A DNA stretch of 64,000 nt from Deltaproteobacteria bacterium (GTDB taxonomy: Bacteria; Myxococcota_A; Polyangia; Polyangiales; Polyangiaceae). The notes under the pieces are model-generated. The model had not been told where the DNA came from. It was given only the letters and a program-made list of their open reading frames with translations, and made no database searches. Where the stretch lies: positions 1-64,000 of the forward strand of contig JACRCQ010000079.1 of the NCBI GenBank assembly GCA_016218915.1. The letters run 5' to 3'. This document shows positions 1 through 7,264 of this stretch, piece by piece. How positions within the stretch are numbered: the stretch's first letter is position 1; the number at the start of each line of letters is the position of its first letter. The position numbers were made by a program, and so were the translations under genes.

Positions 1-530
1 AAGACCATCTCGGCGGCGAACGCCGGGTCGTGCGTCGACTCTATCTTTGCTCCGAGATGACCGGCTTCCATGATTGGGAGCACTTGCGCACGGTGCTTCG
101 CGTCAGCAGCCAGACGTTCGAGCATGGCACGCTGACCAAGAACGAGAATCGATACTTCCTGTGCAGCCTCGGCCCTGATCGGCTTTCGCCCGAGCAGTGG
201 CTCAAGCTGGTGCGCCAGTACTGGATGGTCGAAAACGGCCCGCACTGGACGCTGGATGTTGCCGTGCAGGAGGACGCCCATCCGTGGATCGAGTCCGAGC
301 CACAAGGGGCTCTGGTGCTCGCGCTGCTGCGTCGTGTCGCCTACAACATGCTGAGCTTGTTCCGAGCTGTGACGCTACGGGCCGAGGACAATCGTGCCAC
401 GCCCTGGACACGCCTGCTGGAACGCTTCAAGTTAACGCTGTACGCAGCGCTCGATTCCGATCTTGTTGAGCTGCGCGTTCGGATACCCGGCCCTGCGGCT
501 GCGCGCTGCTCGCAGCCCGCGGCTGGCTGA
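1..530 (+). pseudogene. ISAs1-family transposase, C-terminal remnant (cut by window edge)
   Basis: The reading frame is open from base 3 to the stop at 528-530, so the 5' part lies outside the window. Residues such as NRYFLCSL, then YWMVENGPHWTLDV and EDAHP, match the C-terminal region of ISAs1-family (IS4-like DDE) transposases, where the W-x2-EN-x2-HW-x-LDV-x2-ED block surrounds the last catalytic acid. A GTG at 30 could start a shorter product, but the residues before it (ERR-V-VRRLY) also fit the family, so it is probably internal. The tail after about residue 145 (Arg/Pro/Ala-rich) does not look like a normal ISAs1 C-terminus, which suggests a decayed copy. No terminal inverted repeat was recognised downstream. 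Whether the element is intact outside the window cannot be told. Confidence 0.72.
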
Positions 531-540
531 TCGCGCCCCA

Positions 541-571
541 GCTTCTGCCATGGCCCGCCGAGGGCAGAAGC
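541..571. other. Inverted repeat, 9-bp stem
   Basis: GCTTCTGCC at 541-549 is the exact reverse complement of GGCAGAAGC at 563-571, with a 13-base loop. It lies 11 bases after the transposase stop. There is no T-run, so a classical intrinsic terminator is not supported. It may be a relic of the element's end or chance. The rest of 531-817 shows no gene. Confidence 0.35.
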
Positions 572-817
572 AGGCACTCTGCGGGCCGTTGACAGACCCG
601 CTCGATCCACCAGCCAGCGATGAGGCGCCAGCCGAATCGATGGCTGGCAGGCTGGATGCCGGGCTGATCCGTGCTTGCCGGCCTCCGCGCGGGCTTCGGT
701 CCCGGTGGCTTCGGAAGCCCGGGGACGCGCCAGGGACAATGGAGCGAACCTGGTCGGACGCTACGTCACCTCGACGCGGGCGCCCGCTGAAGTGTATGCT
801 CTGCGCGGAGAAGCTTG

Positions 818-1885
818 ATGTTCGACTACGCCCGGGATGCGATCAGCAGCGTCCTCTTCCACACGCCGATGAACGTCCGGCTGTGGCTCACGCAGCGCTG
901 CAACTACCGGTGCGAGATGTGCAGCGCCGTTCAGGACAGCAATGGCCCGGAGATGGATCTCGACGCGCTTCGTGGAGCGTTTCGCAATCTGAAGAAGACC
1001 CGGGTCCGACAGGTCGTGCTGACCGGCGGCGAGCCCACGCTGCGCGCCGATATCGTCGATATCGTCGAAGCCTGCGCCAGCGCCGGGTTTCGGGTCCGGA
1101 TGCAGACCAACGGTGGCCCACAGGTCACCGAAGCGCTTCTCGACCGTTGCTATGACAAGGGCCTTTCGGACCTGTCCGTCTCTCTCGACACCCTGGATCC
1201 TTCGCTCCAGGACGAGATCTGCAAGGCGAGGGGCGTCGTGAGCAGCGCTCTCCGCGTGCTGAAGCATGCGGCTGCCCGTCACGGCCATCGCGGGGTGGTC
1301 TCTGCCAACGTCGTCATGTCTGCCCTCAACTTCCAGGAGCTTCCCAGCATCATCCGCGCCACGAGGCAGCTCGGCATCTTCTTCGGCCCCTGCATCTACA
1401 CACGGAGTTTTACGAGCGATACCTTCCAGGGGGCTCCAGCGGATCGCTTCGACTTGCGGAGCATACCTGCGGATGTGAGGGAATCGGTTTTTGACCAGAT
1501 GCTGGAGCTGTACGATCAGGACTATCCGATCATCACCGCGTCCAGGACGCTCCGGGCGATGCGCGACTTCATGAGAAGCGGAAGCATGGCCTGGCCGTGC
1601 CGGGCCGGTGAGCTGTCGTTTGACGTGCTCCCCTCAGGGGAGCTGGCGCCCTGCTGTGAGAAGACGGCAAGCGCGCGGCAGGCGCCGGTGGCGAACATCC
1701 GACGCGATGACTTTCTGGCGGTGTATCAATCCAGGGAGTTCCGCGACAAGTGCCGGACGGCTCGAGAAGCGTGCCCGGGCTGTCTCTACGCCTGCTACCG
1801 GGATCCTGCGTATCTCAGGTACGACCCTCGGACCCAGGTCGAGACGCTGAGCAAGACGGTCCGCTACGGGAAGTGGGCATCGTAG
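818..1885 (+). CDS. Radical SAM protein with SPASM-like C-terminal cysteines
   Basis: A 355-residue protein. Cys28-x3-Cys32-x2-Cys35 (in RCNYRCEMC) is the classical motif binding the [4Fe-4S] cluster that cleaves S-adenosylmethionine, and GGEP near residue 69 is the SAM-amine contact of the family. The C-terminus has a further cysteine set (PCRAG near 260, PCC near 279, then C-x7-C-x2-C-x3-C near 312-325) typical of SPASM or twitch domains that hold auxiliary Fe-S clusters. Such enzymes modify peptides or make cofactors; the substrate here is unknown. No precursor peptide, transporter or partner enzyme lies alongside, and the gene stands between an IS remnant and a HEAT-repeat gene. ATG 818 is preferred over the TTG at 815 because GGAG at 807-810 is well spaced for it. 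Confidence 0.85.
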   Translation: MFDYARDAISSVLFHTPMNVRLWLTQRCNYRCEMCSAVQDSNGPEMDLDALRGAFRNLKKTRVRQVVLTGGEPTLRADIVDIVEACASAGFRVRMQTNGGPQVTEALLDRCYDKGLSDLSVSLDTLDPSLQDEICKARGVVSSALRVLKHAAARHGHRGVVSANVVMSALNFQELPSIIRATRQLGIFFGPCIYTRSFTSDTFQGAPADRFDLRSIPADVRESVFDQMLELYDQDYPIITASRTLRAMRDFMRSGSMAWPCRAGELSFDVLPSGELAPCCEKTASARQAPVANIRRDDFLAVYQSREFRDKCRTAREACPGCLYACYRDPAYLRYDPRTQVETLSKTVRYGKWAS

Positions 1886-1918
1886 AGGCTTCAGGCTGCG
1901 GGCTTCAGGCTTCAGCCA
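1886..1918. repeat. Short GGCTTCAG-type direct repeats
   Basis: Directly after the radical SAM stop, the octamer GGCTTCAG occurs three times in about 30 bases, the second and third copies back to back and the first separated from them by a few bases. It is not part of a gene. Function unknown. It resembles the low-complexity intergenic repeats seen again upstream of the lipoprotein at 4746. Confidence 0.5.
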
Positions 1919-2112
1919 GAGCGACACGGCGCAATATGGTGCCAGGGGACGGACAGGCCAGGCAGTCGGCACTGCGGCCCGGAGCGGGGCCTGCTCCTGT
2001 TGTGCAGCTCGACGTCGTCGGGCGGAACCTCTTTGCCTAAGCGTTGTCTGTCTCCGTTGAATCGGCGCGTCCCTCGCGCTTCCCGTCCACGGGTCCGAGA
2101 ACGGAGTACTGC

Positions 2113-4245
2113 ATGGCAGCGCTCGGCTGGAAGATTGTATCTCTGCTGGCCACCGTCTCCGCCGTGGCACTGGCATTGCGGCCGGTGCGTGTCGTGCAGC
2201 CCCCAGCGCAAAACACCGAATGTGCCGCTGCGCAAGCGCCGGAAGCGGTTCGCGTTGCAGCGCTCTCCGAAGGCATTGCCCTGGATCCAGGCGCCAGCAC
2301 CGAGAGTGCCGTCGATGGGCTGGTCCGCAAGCTCGCCCGCACTTCGAGTCCGGCAGCGACCTGCAAGCTCCTCGAGGCTCTGTCAGCCGCAGGGGGAGCT
2401 GAGGCGACCTCGGCCGTGGCTCACACGGTCCAGCAGCGCACCAATCCGGACGTGCGTCGATGCGGTGCCGAGTCCCTCGCCAGGATCAAGGAGGTGGGAG
2501 CGCGAAGCTGGCTCGTGGAGCTCGCGGCTGATCGCGATCCTCAAGTCCGCGCTGCGTCCTTTGCGGCCCTTGCCGAGAGCGAGGACTCCGGGGCGCGCGA
2601 AGTCGTATTCGAAGCAGCGCGCCAACCAGACCCGGCGATCCGACTCGAGGCGCTCTCGGCCCTGGCACGTGCTCACGTCCCTGAGGCGACAGCCCTGGTG
2701 GTCGGCGTGCTCAAGGACTCGGATACCTCGACCCAGCAGGTCCTGGTCAGCGCACTTGGGGAAGGTGGCGATCCAACCGCGGTACCGGCCCTTCTGCAGT
2801 TCGTTCACCAGGGTCAGGATGGGGTACGCGAGAATGCGATGCAGGCGCTCGGCCGAATCGGTGGCGACCAGGCGGTCGCAGCTCTGGGGGTGATTCTGCG
2901 GGATGGGTCGAACCAGGACGCTGCGTCCGCAGCGAGTGCTCTTGGGGAGATCGGCGACGAAGCATCTCGCAAGCACCTGCTGGCTGCCGCAGGCAGCGAT
3001 CGCCGCGAAGTGGCTGAAGCTGCCCTTTCCGCGCTGAGCGCGGGAGAGGGAGAGGACGTACGCGCGTACATGCTCGCACAGCTGCGCTCTGACGTTCCGC
3101 AGCGCGTGAGCGTAGCGTGCAGGTTCTTCGGCTCGCGTCACGACGAGGGGGCGATCGATGTGCTCGTCACGATCGCGCGGGCCGGCTCTTCGCAGACCGT
3201 CAACGCTGCGATCGAATCCCTGGCGGAGATCGGCGGAGACCGGGCGCGCGGCGCGATCCTGCGTCTGGCAGGCGAGCCCGGACCTGGGCAGGAGATCGCG
3301 CTGCAGCAGCTCGCCAACGTCAAGGTCGATCGCGGCCAGATGCGCAAGCTGCTCACCTCGCTCGTGCGCGAGGGCGGAGGCAACGCAGGCGAGATCGCCA
3401 TCGGATTGCTTGGACAGGACGGAAGCCCGGAAGCGCGGGAGATCCTCGCGGACCAGGTGCGTCGTGGCGGCCATTTTGCCACCGAGGCGGCGAACATCCT
3501 CGCTCGGAGCGGCGATCCGAGCGCCGTCCGCGCGCTGGAATCCGCAGCGCTGCATGGGGATCGGGACGAGGTGCGCGAGCAGGCGCTGTCCGCGCTCGCC
3601 AGCTCGGGCAGGCCCGAGGCAGGACGTATCTTCGCTGCGGCCATGCAGGATCCGTCCGAGGAGGTGCGGCTCGCGGCTTTTCAGGGAATGACTCGGCTGG
3701 GCGGCCCGGCTGCAGAACGGGCGGCCCTGGACGCCTGCGCGAGCACGGACCAGAGCATGCGCCGGGCAGCGGTCTCGACCTTGGGCAGCCTCGGCACGCC
3801 ACTCGCCATCGGGAAGCTCGAAGCACTTGCAGGGGACAAGGATCGATACGTTGCGAACAATGCTCTATCCGCCCTGGTTCACGCATCGCCGGACCGGGCT
3901 GCTCGTCTCGCGCAGGAGCGTCTCCGATCCAGCGACCCCTCGGAGCGTCGCAATGCACTCTATCTCGCGGCGCGGATCGATAGCGACGCAGGGCGCAAGA
4001 TGGTGCTCGAATCGCTTCGCGACGGCGATGAGTGGGTATTTCGTACGGCAGCGAACCTGGCAGCGCGCTCGGGCGGTACCGAGGCGCAAGGCGCCCTGGT
4101 GGACACGATGTTGCGTCGCTCCGCTACCCTGTCCATGCGTCAGGCCGCGGCCGATGCGTTGCTCGAAATGGGCGGCGGCGCGGCAGAGCGGTACCGCGAC
4201 GTGATCGACAAGACGAAGCAAGAGCAGCCCGCAGAGGACGACTGA
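2113..4245 (+). CDS. HEAT-repeat protein with N-terminal membrane anchor
   Basis: A 710-residue protein. ATG 2113 is chosen because GGAG (2103-2106) precedes it at normal spacing and it is followed at once by a hydrophobic segment (residues about 5-25, LGWKIVSLLATVSAVALAL), so the protein is anchored in, or exported through, the inner membrane. From about residue 70 to the end it consists of around 18-20 alpha-helical repeats of 30-odd residues, with recurrent patterns such as A-x2-ALG-x-IGD and VR-x-AA-x2-AL, typical of HEAT/PBS-lyase-like scaffold repeats. Such proteins bind partner proteins; no catalytic motif is visible. It ends in a charged tail (KQEQPAEDD). No operon partner is evident. 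Paralogues of this type are common in myxobacteria, and the ligand cannot be inferred. Confidence 0.82.
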   Translation: MAALGWKIVSLLATVSAVALALRPVRVVQPPAQNTECAAAQAPEAVRVAALSEGIALDPGASTESAVDGLVRKLARTSSPAATCKLLEALSAAGGAEATSAVAHTVQQRTNPDVRRCGAESLARIKEVGARSWLVELAADRDPQVRAASFAALAESEDSGAREVVFEAARQPDPAIRLEALSALARAHVPEATALVVGVLKDSDTSTQQVLVSALGEGGDPTAVPALLQFVHQGQDGVRENAMQALGRIGGDQAVAALGVILRDGSNQDAASAASALGEIGDEASRKHLLAAAGSDRREVAEAALSALSAGEGEDVRAYMLAQLRSDVPQRVSVACRFFGSRHDEGAIDVLVTIARAGSSQTVNAAIESLAEIGGDRARGAILRLAGEPGPGQEIALQQLANVKVDRGQMRKLLTSLVREGGGNAGEIAIGLLGQDGSPEAREILADQVRRGGHFATEAANILARSGDPSAVRALESAALHGDRDEVREQALSALASSGRPEAGRIFAAAMQDPSEEVRLAAFQGMTRLGGPAAERAALDACASTDQSMRRAAVSTLGSLGTPLAIGKLEALAGDKDRYVANNALSALVHASPDRAARLAQERLRSSDPSERRNALYLAARIDSDAGRKMVLESLRDGDEWVFRTAANLAARSGGTEAQGALVDTMLRRSATLSMRQAAADALLEMGGGAAERYRDVIDKTKQEQPAEDD

Positions 4246-4745
4246 CGCTTGGGCACAGACCTGATTCGTGATCGGAGCGTTGGTGCCCCGATTCGCCCGT
4301 GTTCCGCCGGATTCAGAGCCGTCGCCGTCGCGCTGTAGCGGCGTGCACAAATTCGCAACGCCTTGTCGCTCGCCCCCGTCTCCCCGCACTTGGGCCAGAT
4401 TCACGCGCGTGCCCACCCCACTCCGGCGTCGGCTCGCTCACCCCGTTTTGGCGAGCGCGTCGGGCGCGGGGGTAGCGGGTTGCGGGTAGCGGGCAGCGGG
4501 TAGCGGGCAGCGGGTAGCGGGCAGCGGGTAGCGGTCGTGTGGCCGGCACGGCAGCGCTCGCTTGCCACTTGCCGCTCGCCTCTGCCCGCTGGCCCGACTC
4601 GCTGGCCGACGCCAGCTGCGCGTGGGTGGGCGAGGCCCGCGCACCATTCGGGGCGGGCACAAGGAGGCTACATGGACCGTCAACACCCTGCGTCGCGCCA
4701 GGAACGACTTGATCTGCCCGTGGTTGTGCCTGAACATGGATGTGC
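4246..4745. other. 500-base intergenic region without a supported gene
   Basis: No reading frame here has convincing codon use or recognisable protein similarity. The region holds the heptamer array annotated separately, then a looser CTTGCC/GCTCGCC-type stretch (about 4555-4620). No terminator with a T-run was seen after the HEAT-repeat gene. Confidence 0.5.
4470..4532. repeat. Tandem heptamer array, nine units
   Basis: Nine consecutive 7-base units read directly: GGGTAGC, GGGTTGC, GGGTAGC, then GGGCAGC and GGGTAGC alternating three times. The higher-order period is therefore 14 bases (GGGTAGC + GGGCAGC). The units lie back to back with no unique spacers, so this is not a CRISPR array. The G-runs every seven bases could form unusual DNA structure. 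It lies about 210 bases upstream of the next lipoprotein gene. Confidence 0.9.
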
Positions 4746-5363
4746 ATGAGGAAATCGAGTCTGTTGAGCGCCGTCTTGCTCGGCGCGGCAGGCATCGCTG
4801 CCTGCGGCGGCAAGGTGGATGTTGGCACGGTGCAGGACGCTTCCACGACGGGGAGCGGAGGCTCCTACGCGAGCGGCGGCTCGGGAGGCACCGTCGGGCC
4901 CGGTGGAACCGGAGGGACCGGCGGAACAGGCGGAACCGGCTTCGCCGGCTCGTCTGGAGCCGGCGCGTCCTTGGACGCCGGCCCGGACCAGGCAGCGGGA
5001 GGCAGTGGTGGTGCGCCCAAATGCTCCGGGGCGGACTGGGACATACTCCTGGGCAAGTCCGATGCGGGGAAGTTCCAGGACGTCGAGTCCAGCTGCGGCA
5101 AGTCGTGTCTCGGGTCCGCGGACAACGTGGGATGCATCGCAAGCTGCATCTCGAAGAGCACCGGAATGTCGCCGTCGTGCGCCACATGCTCTGGGGTCCA
5201 CGTGATGTGCGTGATCGACAATTGTCTTGCGGAGTGCCTCGCCGACAAAGAGGCTCCGGCCTGCATGAAGTGCCGCTGCGGAGCCAACGCGGGGCAGACA
5301 GACTGCGAGGGCGACTACGGTGCTTGCATGGGTGTGAGCAGCACCGCGTGCGGGCAGATCTGA
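4746..5363 (+). CDS. Cys-rich lipoprotein with Gly-rich linker
   Basis: A 205-residue predicted lipoprotein. The N-terminus (MRKSSLLSAVLLGAAGIAAC) is a signal peptide ending in a lipobox with Cys20 as the lipidated residue. Residues about 30-95 are a Gly/Ser/Thr linker typical of myxobacterial surface lipoproteins. The C-terminal half is a compact Cys-rich domain, with many Cys in patterns such as C-x3-C and C-x2-C, probably disulfide-bonded outside the cytoplasm. ATG 4746 is preferred to an in-frame ATG at 4740 because it gives a standard Arg-Lys n-region. No enzyme family is recognised. It precedes, but does not overlap, the lactate dehydrogenase gene; a functional link is not shown. Confidence 0.78.
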   Translation: MRKSSLLSAVLLGAAGIAACGGKVDVGTVQDASTTGSGGSYASGGSGGTVGPGGTGGTGGTGGTGFAGSSGAGASLDAGPDQAAGGSGGAPKCSGADWDILLGKSDAGKFQDVESSCGKSCLGSADNVGCIASCISKSTGMSPSCATCSGVHVMCVIDNCLAECLADKEAPACMKCRCGANAGQTDCEGDYGACMGVSSTACGQI

Positions 5364-5436
5364 GCCCTGTGGAAAGAGGGGCGATTGCGCATCCGAATTT
5401 CGGCCCCATGGACTTGCCACGCGAGGAGGTCGCCCG

Positions 5437-6426
5437 ATGCCCGGACAGAACGCAGAGCGCCAGACGAAGCATCATCCACCGAAAATATCGATCATCGGCG
5501 CTGGCATGGTCGGGGCCAGCCTGGCCTACAGCCTCGTCGTCGAACGCGTGGCAGGCGAGATCGTCCTCGTCGACGTCAATCGCGATCGCGCTGAAGGCGA
5601 GGCAAAGGACATCGCCCATGCGGTGCCGTTCAGCGCACCCACTCTGATCACGTCCGGCGACTACGACGCATGCCTCGCTTCCGATGTGGTCGTGATCACC
5701 TCGGGCGTGGCCCAGAAGGTGGGCGAAACCAGGCTCGATCTCGTTGGCAAGAACGTCGCGATCTTTCGCGAGATCCTGCCGAGGCTCGAGCGTGTGGCAC
5801 CGAACGCGATCCTGCTGATCGTGTCCAACCCGGTGGACATCCTCACCTACGCAACCTTGAAGCTGTCGAGCTATCCTCGCGAACGCGTCATCGGTGCCGG
5901 GACCGTGCTCGACACGGCGCGTTTCCGACATGAGCTGGGCCGGCTGTGCAGCGTGGACCCTCGCAATGTCCACGCCTACGTGATCGGCGAGCACGGTGAC
6001 TCCGAAGTCCCGGTCTGGAGTCTGGCCAACGTTGCGGGAATCGCGGTCAAGCCGGACTGCGGCGCGTGCCGCTCCGGGTGTGGGCAGTCCGACCTCGACC
6101 GGGTCTTCGAGACCGTCAAAAATGCCGCGTACGACATCATCCGGCTTAAAGGGGCTACGTACTTTGCTGTTGCATTGGGGACTACGAGGATGGTCGAGGC
6201 GATCGTGCGCGACCAGAACACGGTCGTCACGGCCAGCACGCTTCTCGAAGGACAGTACGGCATCCGCGACGTCTGTCTCAGCCTGCCTCTGGTTCTCGGG
6301 CGCGGGGGAATCGTGCGCGTGCTCGACATCCCTCTTGCGCCCAATGAGATAGCCGCCATGGAGCGATCGGCGCACACGCTCCAGGAGGTACTACTTCAAC
6401 TCGAACTTCACCTTCACCCGCGCTGA
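5437..6426 (+). CDS. ldh: L-lactate dehydrogenase
   Basis: A 329-residue NAD-dependent dehydrogenase of the LDH/MDH family, interconverting pyruvate and L-lactate in the cytoplasm. Visible features: the Rossmann GAGMVGAS loop near residue 18; GVAQKVGETR near 90-99, where Gln at the specificity position points to lactate rather than malate (malate enzymes have Arg) and the Arg of GETR is the loop arginine; SNPVD; DTARFR with the substrate-binding Arg; and GEHGDSEVP near 185 with the catalytic His. A strong AGGAGG at 5424-5429 fixes the start. Unusual: after NVAGIAVKP there is a Cys-rich insertion (CGACRSGC) where B. subtilis-type enzymes have a plain linker. Its last 36 bases overlap the 3' end of the convergent SIMPL gene. 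Confidence 0.92.
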   Translation: MPGQNAERQTKHHPPKISIIGAGMVGASLAYSLVVERVAGEIVLVDVNRDRAEGEAKDIAHAVPFSAPTLITSGDYDACLASDVVVITSGVAQKVGETRLDLVGKNVAIFREILPRLERVAPNAILLIVSNPVDILTYATLKLSSYPRERVIGAGTVLDTARFRHELGRLCSVDPRNVHAYVIGEHGDSEVPVWSLANVAGIAVKPDCGACRSGCGQSDLDRVFETVKNAAYDIIRLKGATYFAVALGTTRMVEAIVRDQNTVVTASTLLEGQYGIRDVCLSLPLVLGRGGIVRVLDIPLAPNEIAAMERSAHTLQEVLLQLELHLHPR

Positions 6427-7161
6427 CACCGCGATCTGGCCTGGCGCTATCGTATCCTCGAGCGAAACGCTCGCCGGCCCTGCGTTCTGGATCACATTCT
6501 GCGCACCCGCGAAGCGGGAACCTCCCCACCAGCTCCGGAAGGGAGAGAACCAGTGGTTCTGCTCCTCTTCGATTGCATGCGGGCGATCCACCTCCTGGCC
6601 CAGCTCTCCAGACAGGGCGACCGCCTTTTCCCTCGCGGCTTTGGTCGCAAGCAGCCTCGCCTGATCCCGGTGCTTGCGCAGCTCGGTCGTTCGGAACTCG
6701 ATGCCGAGCACGTGGTTGGCGCCAGCGTCGATCACCGCCTGCAGCAGAGCCTCGAACCTCTTGAGGTCCCGCAAGGTGACCACCATGGTCTTTCGGGCCA
6801 TGTATCCGAGCAGATCCCTGCGCTCGTACGAGTCGCGGTACCTGGGCTCGATATCGATGTACTCGGTCTGGATGTGCCGGGATTCCACACCTGCTCCCAC
6901 GGCTGCCGCGTGAACCTTGCGAACCGCCTCGTCGTTGCGCGCCTTCGCGGATGCAAGCACCGGATCCAGAGTCTCGACCCCCACGGTCAGCAGGACCTCG
7001 TCAGGCACGACCCGCACCTCCGCTTCACCGGTGGTGGTCACCGAGCGAGGCTCCGGGCTGGTTGTGACCGAGATCGGACGCGCGCTCGGGGCAGGGGAGC
7101 AAGCGGTGATCACGGCGCAGGACAGGGCGATGGCGAGTAGCTGGATGGGATGGTGGCTCAT
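6391..7161 (-). CDS. SIMPL-domain (DUF541) lipoprotein
   Basis: A 256-residue envelope protein. The signal peptide ends in a lipobox (ALSCAVITAC), so it is predicted to be lipidated. The mature part starts with the typical DUF541 strand pattern (V-TTGEAEVRVVPDEVLLTVGVET), followed by alternating helices and strands (DAVRKVHAA..., YIDIEPRY, GYMARKTMVVTLRDL) and ends with P-GQIAVSARVKVKFEL. SIMPL-domain proteins (E. coli YggE, periplasmic BP26) form ring-like assemblies and have been linked to oxidative stress and outer-membrane functions; the exact role is unclear. ATG 7161 is chosen because it places the hydrophobic segment at the N-terminus. It faces the Cys-repeat lipoprotein divergently across 103 bases and overlaps ldh by 36 bases tail to tail. 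Confidence 0.88.
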   Translation of the reverse strand: MSHHPIQLLAIALSCAVITACSPAPSARPISVTTSPEPRSVTTTGEAEVRVVPDEVLLTVGVETLDPVLASAKARNDEAVRKVHAAAVGAGVESRHIQTEYIDIEPRYRDSYERRDLLGYMARKTMVVTLRDLKRFEALLQAVIDAGANHVLGIEFRTTELRKHRDQARLLATKAAREKAVALSGELGQEVDRPHAIEEEQNHWFSPFRSWWGGSRFAGAQNVIQNAGPASVSLEDTIAPGQIAVSARVKVKFELK

Positions 7162-7264
7162 GGTGCCCGGTGCATCGTGGGCAAGCGCGAATCTGTGACG
7201 CCCGGCTCCTCCAGAAAATGTCGTCTCGCTGTGAAATTCTCCGGGGGAGTGGTACGATCCCGCC

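Noticed and set aside
463..1155. A 230-codon frame running from the transposase remnant into the radical SAM gene
   Set aside because: It is Arg/Pro/Ala-rich and overlaps the start of the radical SAM gene in a different frame; no similarity.
4470..4532. Heptamer array considered as a CRISPR array
   Set aside because: The units are only seven bases and have no spacers; no cas genes are present.
4438..6375. A 645-codon minus-strand frame across the lipoprotein and ldh
   Set aside because: It crosses two well supported plus-strand genes and the heptamer array, and has the composition of a shadow frame.
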